64,000 nt of DNA from Powellomyces hirtus. Its lineage: Eukaryota; Chytridiomycota; Chytridiomycetes; Spizellomycetales; Powellomycetaceae. The notes under the pieces were generated by a model. The model ran no database searches and had not been told where the DNA came from. It worked only from the letters and a program-made list of their open reading frames with translations. Both the position numbers and the translations under genes were made by a program. Positions 34,156 through 46,000 of this stretch are shown in pieces. Each line of letters begins with the position of its first letter. Within the stretch, counting starts at the first letter, position 1. The DNA lies in assembly GCA_025526995.1 (NCBI GenBank), contig JAHLKG010000014.1, positions 248,001 through 312,000 on the forward strand. The letters run 5' to 3'.

Positions 34156-34853
34156 ATGGTCGAAAGATCATATGCATGTCTCCCATTAAGTGATTCCAAC
34201 ACTCAAAAAGCATCGCCTGTCGAGGCCCCGGAACCATGGCAAGCAGTGCATGATTCTGCTGTGGAGGTACTTCGTTTTATGGGCGGAAATATGCTGCCAT
34301 TGTGAAGAGCATGTTGCTGAAAGGAATATCCAGCAAGGAAAAGAAACATATGAAGACCCGGCAACGGGATATTCAGTGTTTACGACCCTGGTAACATGCC
34401 AATTAAATCCTGCAGGCCGTCGTAATGTGGGTCGGTTTTAACACCTATGCACAGGCTCACAAAAACCGAGGATATTGCTGGTAGAGGCTGTTTCATTTTC
34501 TTGAAGCTTTGACTTGACCTGATTTTCTGCTTTGCATCTTGCATCGCTCAGTGGAAATAAGTGTCGGTGCGTTTGTAATTTGAGAATTCGAGAGGAGGAA
34601 AGGCTACACATCAGTGATTTATAACACTTGCGCGAATAGACATTGTCCATTTGAATACGAGAATGTAGGTCATCCCAAGCGAACCCAACAGCAGGCGACT
34701 GAGCACAAGATCCGAAAGCAAAGCCTTCGAAAGGAGGCACGAGCGGCAAGAGCAGCTTCCGCTAATGTAGAGGTTCAAATTGAAGGAAATAGCAGTGAAG
34801 ACTACACTAGTTCAGATGAGGAAAAAGATGCTGATAGACAACTAGATTTTTAG
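34156..34853 (+). CDS. C1orf53/DUF5522-like small protein
   Basis: Model: exons 34156-34266, 34334-34390, 34455-34480 and 34598-34853 (149 aa); the last acceptor could instead be three bases earlier. HDSAVEQGKETYEDPATGY and SVFT match the N-terminal core of the C1orf53/DUF5522 family, and AHKNRGYC followed by CANRHCPFEYENVGHPK matches its cysteine-rich core, normally RGxCCGxxCRHCP. With the available acceptors, 14-15 residues separate RGYC from CANRHCP, so the motif is stretched or the third intron is misplaced. Function is unknown; the cysteines suggest metal binding. The tail is acidic (NSSEDYTSSDEEKD). It converges with the deacetylase gene. Confidence 0.6.
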
Positions 34854-34971
34854 TTGTTACAGTGGTCGGACGATATGGAGGAACCACGGCGGGTCACAGA
34901 ATAGTCCATCATGTACTATCTAGATTTCTCTTCAACATAGAATTGCCCCGTTGCGGTCAAGAATTCTCTTC

Positions 34972-36801
34972 TCAGGATTGGGCGGGGAACCTGCTCTCAA
35001 AGCCGTGCAGTACATTTGTCACATTCACTCCGATGTCCGGTATGGCATAGCCGCCTTCCATCACGAAGAGAGTGGGGCGCTGCAATGAACCCAGTAGGCG
35101 GCCGATCTCCGTGTAGACTGGAGTCGTCAAGAAGAAGGCTCCTATGGGATCGTTCTAATGCGAGTTCAGATTGCATCAGTTTCATGAAGCAATCTCTCAT
35201 TAGTTCGGGTCGCCCATCAACAGACCACAAATGTGTCCACTCCCAGAGAAACAACTACACAGTCAGGGTTGTAGGGTGCGACTCGAGTGTCAAGGACTTC
35301 CTTCAAGGCAGCGACGTATTCCTTATCCGCGCAGGAATCAACCAAGGTACAGAAGCAAATAGTGAGTAACAAATTGAGAATAGAAGGATCCCTGGGACGC
35401 GCGACCAACCTCATCCCGAGTCCCGAGTTTCAAAGGCACGTTCACATTGAACCCTTCCCCTTCATTTTCGCCGACTTCCACCTCTGAACCCCAGTAGTAT
35501 GGATAATCTAAGGCTGCGTGAAGCGAGACGTAAAGAGGGTTGGATTCCTGTGGAATCAGATGAAATTGGTTAATGAACTGCGTGGGGAACAGGCGAGCTT
35601 CGGATATCCTCGCCTCCGCACCGAATAGAAAATGTCCTGAGTTCCATTCCCATGATGGTAGTCTAGTAATGCCCAATGGTGTCCGTTAGCAAATGCTTCT
35701 GTTAACAAAGGCACAATTTCCATGCTCTCTGTAATACCAATATCAATGATGGCGACCTTTCCAACCTTGAGCTCCTCAATAAGATAGCGGGTCGCAATGG
35801 CGGCGTTGTTAAAAAAGCAGTATCCGCCTAAAATGATGAACGTTACTCCATGTCGTCGTAGGAATAGCAGAAACGTCGCTTCTCATTACCACAAATGTCT
35901 GAATGGGCGTGATGACCTGGCAGATGTGAGTATCAGTACCCATCTTACTTTTGTGAGTGGATGCATGAGAAATGTCACCTGGGGGTCGGCACAACGAAAA
36001 GACGGCATGTTGCTTTTCTTGCACCAGTAATTCAGCACCAGTGAGTGCAACCTGAGCTGCTGCATAAGCCGCTTCATAGGTTCCTTCATTTCAAGAATTG
36101 TTAGGATTACTTGGTCCCGCTATTGATAATATAGCTTTCATGGCCGTTCCATACTTACCATCTGTTATGACTCCTGTCATATCGAAGCAGCTATTTCGGC
36201 AGTTCGGGAATTGTCAGATCAAGAGTCACGTTAGAAAACAGAGCCAATGTGTCTTAACTAGTATCCAGCGCTTCCCCCAAGTCCACCATCTGCGGTATAT
36301 GAAAATTTCTGAGCAATGTCCGAGGAATCATCGCCTTTTCCCCACCTCCTACGGAGTTTGTCAGCTAAAGCGACCAAAGTTCTTGGCTCCAAAACAGTAC
36401 AACAAACCTTACGTTTCCTGCGACTCTTACAGGGAACACATCAGGAAACACTCCTTCAGGATTTCCGCCCCTATCGCACCAGTCCTTGTATGCGTGCTTC
36501 AGGTATGTCCGATACGCCAAAGAATGAACGCGGTCGATTGGAGCTGTGCCGAAATCTCGTGCAGGAACCACATCTCCCAATTTGCTCAGACGAATCTGGT
36601 CCAGGATTGTGGTTACCCGTGCGGGGACTTCTTTGAAAGCGACGAATTTTCCGAGTTCGAACTCGTGCACAGGGCTGGTGAAGAATGGAGAAGGCATGAG
36701 TTCGTACACACAAAATACTCCGGCCTTTCGTCACAGGGTCCTCTCCACTGTGCCTGTATCAACCTGTGCAGCTCATGGGATGGAGAGTAGACTGTTCGCA
36801 T
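34972..36801 (-). CDS. Acetylpolyamine amidohydrolase-type (HDAC-fold) deacetylase
   Basis: Eleven exons (36764-36801, 36413-36674, 36259-36308, 36159-36190, 35979-36083, 35890-35916, 35738-35827, 35622-35662, 35410-35547, 35229-35321, 34972-35154) join in frame to 352 aa. The order is that of bacterial acetylpolyamine amidohydrolases: MRTVYSPSHELH, FEVPAR-like FKEVPARV, FPDVFPVR, GYYCFDMTGVITDGTYEAA, SLCRPPGHHA (catalytic His pair 164-165), GGYCFFNNAAIA, DIDYHHGNGTQDIF (zinc ligands D202, H204), LYVSLHAALDYPYYWGS, LGVDTFNDP (third ligand D290) and VMEGGYA. The enzyme removes acetyl groups from polyamines or lysine. With ten introns it is long settled in the fungal genome despite its bacterial-type sequence. 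Confidence 0.93.
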
Positions 36802-37095
36802 AAGGAGTATTATCTCATGGCATGAGAAACGGAGAATGACTGGAGGCATATGTGGCGCGGTCGCAGGCGCCTTGATGGCTCCATACCGGCAGTTTGGGAG
36901 CGCGACTAATCGAATTACATTGACAGGAAAGTAAAACAAAGAAAAAATACACATGTAAAGCACAATACAGTTTCCTGGCCCGCCAATGCTAAGACGAAAA
37001 CGATAAACAGACTAAACAACAGATGCGACGGAAGTCTTGCATTCGCTGTTGTGATTCCACAAATCCTAAGCTCAGAGGATTTTCAAGAGTGCAGG

Positions 37096-40000
37096 CTACA
37101 CAAATCCGAATCCTGAAATTTAAAGTTGATAATGTTAGCATTGGGGAATGAGGAACGCCTGTAGATAACGCCATTCACGTACCGGTTGCGCCTTCGGATA
37201 TCGCAACCAAGAGACTGGAGCGCAGCTGTTCGTATGATTCGTAAAGCGGCAAATCCAATTGATTGAAACTGCAAATCATTCATCGTCAATGAGTGTGACA
37301 CGAAAGATGATTTCTCTAATCGAGAAGCTTACCATGTGTGAGCGCTGGGCAATCGCTCGGCAGACGAGAAGTCCTTGTGAATCTGGAACTTCTGCACACC
37401 GTTGGAGCCCTGAAGCTGAGCGAATCCTTCCAATGGCACTTTGGATGTTCCAGTAGCGAATTGAACCAGTTTGGCCCGTTCCTCTTGAGAGAAGCTTCGG
37501 ACTGCGCGCCAGAACCATTGAACCTGGGGACTCGAAGGGGTATAGTTTTGGTATTCGGTGTTGTTTTTCCAATCGTCGATGTCAATGTCCGGCATTCCAG
37601 AGATGAGAAGCTCGAGTTCTTGCTCATTGAAGATCTTGACCAGATCTGAGGGGATCACATCGTGGAAACCGCTCAGGAAGGCATCAATTTGCGCACGGAT
37701 GGCCGTCAGGAGTCTCTGTTCGACGATGAGCTTCACATACTCATTCTTGTTCTGCTCGGTTACTATTGTATTGTGTCCATCAGGCTTGAGGTCGATGGTC
37801 TGCTTCTTGCCGAACTCATCAATCTCTGTGCTGAAAGTCAGATCGAGCACGTCGGTGATATCGTTTTGCAGGATCCACTCGAGACTTTTGTGGAATTCCG
37901 GATCGACCGCCTCCATATCCTTATAATCGACCGGAGCGTCGATCATAGCCTTGTAGAAAGATCGCGTGAAGTACGCATCCAACAGGCGCCCATCGTAGAT
38001 CGCTTTGCCTATGATCCGTCCTACAAACTTGAAGTAGAGCAAATGGTCTGGGTTAATGCCCGAAAGGCGGTTGGGCTGATAGGTAACTTTGTCGGCAGCG
38101 GAGGGTCGGAAGAGTGCGTAATCCGGATTGAACATCTGTCTTGCGAGCACAGAGAACCATTCACGGGTAACGCCGCCGGCGTCAACACCTTCCTCATCAT
38201 GGAACTTGACATGGAGTTTGCTGAGTTTGATTTCATCCCCAGATCGGCCTTGCAACTGGTGATACGAGTCTTCGAACACATTCGCTCTGCGAACGTTGAT
38301 TTGTAAGCTTCCATAATGATCCCGGTTGCTGCGTTTGTGCAGTTGTAGATTGAAATACGTCCGCTTGTTATCGAATTCCAGAACCTTTGGATTATGGACC
38401 AGTAACGAGAACGACCCGCTCATCAGGGATGGACTGTTCCGGACCATTGTATTCAGAATCTTGCGGTGCTCTTCGGTGAACGCAACAAATAGTTCTTCAT
38501 TATTCTTCGCCTCAAGGTCTGCGATTTGATGAGTTGTTGCTCGTGTAAGGGCCGGAGCTTGTGTGGACGATGATGCAACGATCGGTGAACGCTTTCTGAG
38601 AACGTACGGTTTGGACACGACCATGAACGACTCGATGGCCGGAAGAAGCACCGTAGCAACGTGAATGAATGCTTCCTTTTCGTTGATGAGTGTGAGACAG
38701 ACACCCAGCCTGTGCCAAAGTTTTGGCAGCTGCAGTTTGTCATATATCGCAAAAAGACGGGTGTCGCTGTCTTCCGTAAGCGCATCCTTTGCTTTGGTCA
38801 AAACGTCGTCGATTGAACTGACGGCCATCGCATCGTCGGCTGGTGTTATGATTTCGCTCTCCGGGGTCTCAGTGGTTCCCCTTCCCCTCATACCATCTGC
38901 AAGCACGACCATGCCCCGGCGCATTGCATTCGCGAGCGTTTCGGTCCTGGACACATGCTTGTCACTGCTTTTGCCCTTGGAGTGAATGAAATCGATGGTC
39001 TTCAGCACTCGTAGCAATTTCGCTTGCTGTGCACTTGGCTGGGTGAACTTTCCAAGGGTGGCGCCCTGTACTTCTACTGCGGTGTTGGCTGTCTGTAAAA
39101 CATGCACGAGCTCGTCCAGTTCTGGTACCATGGCGTCACCAAGACGCTGTGCGGCCTCGGTCAATTCGCGAGTGATAGTGTCCCGATTAATAGACATGCT
39201 GAAGAGGTGTTGTACGACGGAAAGAGTGTACTGAAAGCTTTTCCCTGAACAAACACCCGCAGTCAGAACATTGACCACAGCAGACACGTACTGCTCGGGG
39301 ATAACTGGTGCCTTGAAATCCGCGATAGATCCGGCGGGTGGCTTCTTGGGCGTTAGTGCAGAAACGGGTACTTCAGAAGAACCCTCAGCTGCGTTGGAGG
39401 TAGACGCGCTTGCTTGGCCGGTGGGATTGGCGGCGTCGGTGGCCGGTTCGGAGGAGTCGACGGGTTTGGCTTCCATCTTCGCTTCCCGACTTTCCTTCGC
39501 CTTATTATTCATGAACGACAATAGGCGGAGAATCATGGAAAGGATATGCATAAGGCGCTCCATCAACACAGAGCTGTTCAAGAAGGCTGAGCGTTGCAGC
39601 AAACTGAGCAATACGACAACGGGGTACTTGTAGTCGACCGCTTTCTCCTTTCCTTTGCTCTTCTTTGGGGTCCTAGGGAAGCTGGTACTGAACAAGTCAC
39701 TTTCCATGAGGAAGAATTTTGCGACGTTCTCGTTATACGAGATAATTTGTGATAAGGCTTCGAGACATCGCTGTGCCACAAGATTGGGCACATTCTCACC
39801 GACCGTAGGTGCAATTCCAGGGGTCGGCGGGGTCACTTGTGTGGCGCCTGACTTGCGTGGCGTAACGGCAGTGTGCTTGCCTTTTCCTTTCAAGGAAAGC
39901 TGCGAGAATCCTCTGTCCACGGAGGCCAGATCAGTGCTTCCATCAGCTAAAATCGACAAGAGGAGGGACACAAGCTCTGTGCGAGTTTTCGAGTTCTCAC

Positions 40001-43000
40001 AAAGGTTAACAAGCGTGCGATGTAGTAGAGTAATGCCAACGGGCTCAGGAAGGAAAAGCATGCGTATGAGAGTCATTAGAGCATGCTTATCAAGTAGGTG
40101 AACTGCTTCGCGATGCGTCAGACGCTTGTTGCTTGAGATTCCCTCCAGATTTGCAAGAATGGCATTAGCCGAAGATGGTCCATTTTGGAATGCCAAAAGC
40201 CGACTCCGACTTCGATTTCCGCGGAAAGCGTTAGCTTCTGCAACGAGCGCGGGAGGGAGTGTCGCTAGGAAGCCGTCGTCTTGTTCCGAAAGGACTGTGT
40301 GACGCAATCCGGGGTCCAACGTCGCCAAAAAGCTCGCAGGGTCTAATTCGACGGGACCCAAATTGGCGGACGGAGCGGCTGATGCTGCGCCGCTGGCCCT
40401 CGCTCGGCGCTCCTGCTCGCGGCGTTGCTGAGAGAGAACTTCTTCTCGAAGTTCAGCTGGCAAGGCATCCAGGAATTCTGAGCTGATGTCGGATGGAACT
40501 TCCGTGACTTGTTGACTTCGCCGTTGATCGCGTAGATGCTGATCGATCACATCTTGCTGCAGATCAGCGGGCAGTGCTTCCAGGAAAGTTACGTCGATTC
40601 CGGTTCCTGAAGAGCAGTAAATGAATGTTAGCATGTATTGCCCCATTCCATCATGTGCCATGACCCTACGATACCTGTGATGTCATATTCGGTTCCATTG
40701 ACAGTTACAACCCTACGGGGTTCGGGTTCTGGTGCAGGGGGAGCGGCTGCCTCGGGTTGTACGTCCATCTGATCAGCTGCAGCTGTGGTTGTCTCATCCG
40801 GTTGAGCCTCTGCTGAAGTGCTCGCTGAAGTGCTCGCAGCAGCATCCACTGCGGCTGCGGCTGCTGCCGCTTCTTGAGCTTTTCGCTCTTCCTCTTCTTT
40901 CTTCTTTCGCTCCCCTTCCTCAAGCTTCAGTTTGCGCTCTTCTTCTTTACGAGCAGCTTCCGCTTCCTGTCGCGCCTTCTCTTGCTTCTCTTCGGCCTCC
41001 TTGCGCTGCTTGTAGGCTTCCAACGCAGCGGGAGTTAGCACATTGATCACGGCATTGGCCGCACGCGCTCCCTTCTCGTGCACAACGGTGCCGTACATGA
41101 GACGCGCTTCTTGCCACCACCTCTCTGCGGTGCCCATTGGGGCGAATCCATGTATTATCGTAACTTGATCGTCCACGGAAGTTCGTTCAGAAGCCCCCGC
41201 TGGTCGTTGGCTGCTGCCCTCCCCGACTGCTCCAACAGAGAGCCCACGACGCTGCCCTCCCATGGCCAGTCCAGCCACAAGGCCACCTGGAGCCATACCT
41301 GTGTTCATCTCATTCACATTTACGTCTACTTGATGTAGCTGACCTCCTCCCATTCGATCTCCTCTGTAAAACAAGTGCTCAAGAATCTGCAGGGCGTTGC
41401 CGCCGATGAGGTCATCGAAAGCCTGCCAGTCAAGCACATCACCGTTACGAACACCTGCGGGACCGCGGCCACGATGGGATGACAAGTCACGGGCGTTGGT
41501 ACGTCCAGTATTGCTACTTTGATTGACCAACAAGGGATGCGCCATTCCATCATCAATGGCAGCTTGTGGGCGTCCTGCCAAGGGACGTCCAAGCACCTGA
41601 AAGTCTCCCGCTTCCGGGTAAGCAGCGCCTCCATCATCCGGCACCCAGTGAATGTCGAGACCGCCCCCAGGAGCAACATCTACTTCCATGATTTGCCGCC
41701 GTGCAAGTCGCCTTGTGCGGTTTCGAGCACCTCCAAACAGGCGGGGCAGGCGCGCACCGTGAGTTCCGTCCACAAAGACTCCGTCCTCGTCTTCGCCGTC
41801 GATGAAGTCGTCTTCTTCGTACATGTCTCCGATATCGTCACCCTCATCCTCCTCCGAGTCTTCTTCATCGTCGTCGAGGGGATCCTGGGCTTCGCCCTCC
41901 GAATCCTGATGCTCGTGGTCCATTTCCAGGACGTCATGTTCGTTGGCATCATCCTCATCGTTTTCATCTACAACCATCATGTCCATAGCGTCCAGGTGAT
42001 CATGTTCAAGTATGTGGCGGCCGGCATTGTCCCCCGTGTCCGTGTTCAGGTCGTGATACTCTTGATTCCATGACATTCCTGAGTCTGAATCTGCATGTAT
42101 TTCATCTTCTTCCTCATCGTGTTCATCGTCAAATTCGCCATCGTCCATGGACCCGAGGTCATCTTCATCATCTTCCTCATCCTCTTCACTAGAGGGGTCG
42201 GGATTGCCTTGGTAAGGTTGGGGAACTACTATCTCCATGTCGTCATCAACATCAGAACCCTGCATAAATGATTCTTAGCGTCACTCCGCCTGCAACGATT
42301 TCGCAAACTCTAGCTCTTACCTCATCGTCATCAATCTCATCCCCATCGGTGAGCTCCTCGTCCGAAAAATCGTCGTACCCCTCGTCGTCATCGGAATCAT
42401 CGGAATCATCCTCATCCAAATCATCGTCGCTGGTCGGCGCATTATACATTCCAAGTGCAGAGTTTCGATACATATCAGATAGCTCGTTATTGGTCTCCTC
42501 CATATGTACGACATCATTTGGCAGAACTGCCACCGTGCCTGCTTCCGATTTCGCTTGCGCAGACCGTGGTTCAGCTGATTTGCCAAGTTTGATTGCGAGT
42601 TTCGTCAGGAATTCGATCGGTTTCAAGATTGCACTGATGAGTTTGCTGCTCTGCGGGTGATGAATGTCAATTTCGGTCAAAGCTTGTGTCAGAAGATTTA
42701 CAAATCCCTTCTCCAGCATCATTCGCGCCACGTGGGTGGGAATATCATCGAATGCCGCAGATCCTGGACCACCGGTACCACTTGCTGGACCTCGAGCTGT
42801 CAAAATCTTGAAGCAAAGATCGCTGATGCCTAAGAATCGAGAATATCGCATATCCGTAGGTAGGTCGGGATGGTTTATTGTTTCGCGCAAGCTGCGGGCA
42901 ATCACATCGAGGACACATCGTCGAACATTAACCAGGTCCGGGTATTTTTTCTTCTCCTGAGCAGTATCGGCTGTGACACCAAGGCACAATCCCGAGACAA

Positions 43001-46000
43001 CACTTGTTGTCCAGTTGCTTTCAAGGATGTCTCGCTGCTCCTCAGACGTTACCAATGTCGGATCAATGGGTGTCTCGGGTTGGGAGTGACTCAAGCTGTG
43101 GGGCAAAAGATCTTGTACCAGATGATTCAAGAAGGGATTCCGACCCGATGATTTGTGAGGCGTTCCCTTGTTTCGCTTTTGACTAGCATGAATTACATCC
43201 ACTTTACACGTCGGGTAAGAGACCACAAGCTCCGATAAGCATTGCAACAAAAAGCAACGTTGCATATGAACGGTTTTCTCGAGCTGAGTCTCGGTCGAAT
43301 GGGTGGGTTCAGGTCCCACAGCGTCCTTTGACTTCGCGTTGCCAGCTTGAGGCGTCATGGGGATGGCGGCAAGATCGCTTGGCGAACTGGGGTTGGAGGA
43401 GTTCTTCAAAGAAAGAAGCTCGCTAACCAGAAATTGCACGACCATCTCCGATAGATCCGACATGTAAGCGCTTTTCAGTGTCTCCAGCGCAGTAGCGATT
43501 TGTGGTGCGCTACTTTCCTTGGCAGTGAAGCTCTCCACGTCCATTGAGGTCTCATCCGCGGGTTTCTCTACCTCATCCCCAGGTATAGCCTCCTCAACAG
43601 TATCCTTGATCACTTCTGCTGCTTGCAGACCGATCTGAGAGGGCTTTCCAAGAGGCTCGTACTTGGGCAGCATGCATGACTCAGTGACTGCCGCCAGGAA
43701 CGTTTCCAAATCTCGACTAACTAGGTGACTGTGATTCTTGAGGAATGTGGAAATATCCACCGTTCGCGGTCGAGGGTGCGAAAACCAGTGAACAATCTCT
43801 CGTTTCATAGTCAAACTAAGAATGGCCGAGTCTTCGATAATATGACGGAGGATCATGACGGTCATAGCAGGTTGTGCCAGGAATTGACCGATACGAGTCG
43901 CATTGAACAGCAAGGGAACGCCCCCTGCTCGTGCGAACTCAATCGCAATCCCATGCGAGCGCGTCAGCCGGACCGTTAGCCGCATGACTGCGTGCAGCAT
44001 TTCCTTATCAATGGACTCCAAGGCTAGTAGCGATACCAGACTCTGAAGTAATCTACCGCGCTCTTCCATACTGAGAGGTTTCAGACTTGCGCCCGCATTC
44101 GTTGTGTCTTCTTTCTTGGTCTCGTGGGCGTACTGGAGGGGAACTGACTTGGGCTCGTCCGACAATGATATGTAAGATTCCAAAACGAGCAACGCCGAAG
44201 GTAACCAGGGAGCAGAATTGATGCCATCGGCACTCGTCATTTGCAGGAGGCATCCAATTAATGGTTGCGACGACTCAATACCACCCTTCTGCCAGTTTGC
44301 GTCACTGACAATCAATGTAAAGAGTCGCAGTCGCACCGCAAACTGTTTAGTGGTAATCGAAGTTGTTGATGAATCCGCAATCATAGCATCACGGCAGCGC
44401 TCAATGTCATTCACCAAGAACTTGATCGTACCGGGAACGTCAGACTGACCGACGAGACAGAAGAGTTCCTTAACGGCAAAAATCACTGATTCCTCCACGT
44501 TATCCAATAGCGCCAACGAGCTTTGCGGAATGTCGGCTTTGAACTCCGCTCTGACATTTGCCAAGACATTTTCATCCACAGCCTTGCCTTTTCCCTTGTC
44601 CTTTGGAGGTTCAGAAATCGGATCTACCTCCATCGCCGCGGGTTCCTCAGATCCTTGCGTCTCCGTAGGCGCAGCGGTTGTCGTCTTCGGATCTGCTGTT
44701 TCCGTACTTCCCATAGACATTGCCAAGGCTGCTGCCAGTTCTGGATCTTCTACCGACGCGGCTGTGTTTTCGGAAGTGTCCATCTGCTCTCCGCCGGCGG
44801 TGGCAGAGGTGTCCGTAGGTGTCTCCGGCTCCGGCACCACAGAGCTAGAGCCTGCGGCAGCTGCATCTGTTGCTGATGCTGGCGATGCTGCGGCAGCGGG
44901 GGTGGATGGCGTGGTGGGTTCAGGTCCGGACGAGTACGAAGCTGTGGCAACTACATTGGGGTGCATGATCAGGTATTCGGCGGCCCTTCCGACGTGATTA
45001 CCACAGCGCACCAGAGCAGTCTCTGCAGCACCTCGTGGAAATCCCATGTCAACCAGCTGGCGGACCTTATCCTCGTCCGGAACGATGGCGTGGCGGCTAA
45101 AAATCGATGATGCAAGACTTGGAAGGGTGGTATGAGAAGAGGCTGTTTCCCCTTTGACTTCGCCCTCGGCCTTCATTAGATTGGTGACAATGGCCAGCAC
45201 GCTTTTCACAACATTCACAGGCGCTCGCTTCAAGAAGGCGCTGCGCCAGAGACGCAAAACCAGGGGCGCCATGCGCGTGCGGATGTCGGTGACATATTCG
45301 TAGGGGTCAAAGTAATCGGGAGATGTCTTGTCCTTCTCACGAGAAATCATACCGCTGGTCAATGGCGAATCGTGCACCAGTTTGCCGTTTGACAGAGTTT
45401 GGAGAGCGTTCAGAGCAAGTTCGAGTGCACCATACATTCTCGTCAGCACCTCCTTCGCAGACGCATCTTGATCTAGATTCGGCCTTGCGCTGAGTTCCTC
45501 CGTTTCTGCCCAGAGACTCTCAAGAACGTCAAAGATGCGCTGTGTGCCATCCAATTTGTGAAAAGCCACTACCAGACTTGTGTGCAAAATTAGGCCGCTC
45601 CTGTCTTCAACGAACATCACCGAGACGAAACCAAGAACGACCGCCAAGTAGCTGTACTTGTTGACGGAGGTGTCAGATGAAGGTCGGTCCCAAGTGAGGT
45701 GATCTCGGAGAAGAAGAGCAATTTCGTCTACGATAATCTGCGCCGACTTCCTACTGCTAGCGTCTGGAATTCGGCGGTTGGTGGTCGTAAGCAACTTGAG
45801 AATGCCTTGAAGAGTTGGCGTCAAGACCGTCGGAATCTGGGATAGTAAATGTTTGAAATAACGGGTATTTCCCACCCGTGGATCGTTGTCGCTACACGCA
45901 TCCGTGCTTGCCGCACCGGAAGCGGGGCCAGTAGATGCGCCATCCAAAACTGAGTCAAGAACATCCACGTCAAGGAGGGCACTTGCGATGGAACCACGGC

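Noticed and set aside
41519..42073. 184-residue hydrophobic plus-strand open frame
   Set aside because: Antisense of the acidic Asp/Glu tract of Tom1, which always gives Val/Ile/Phe-rich shadow frames.
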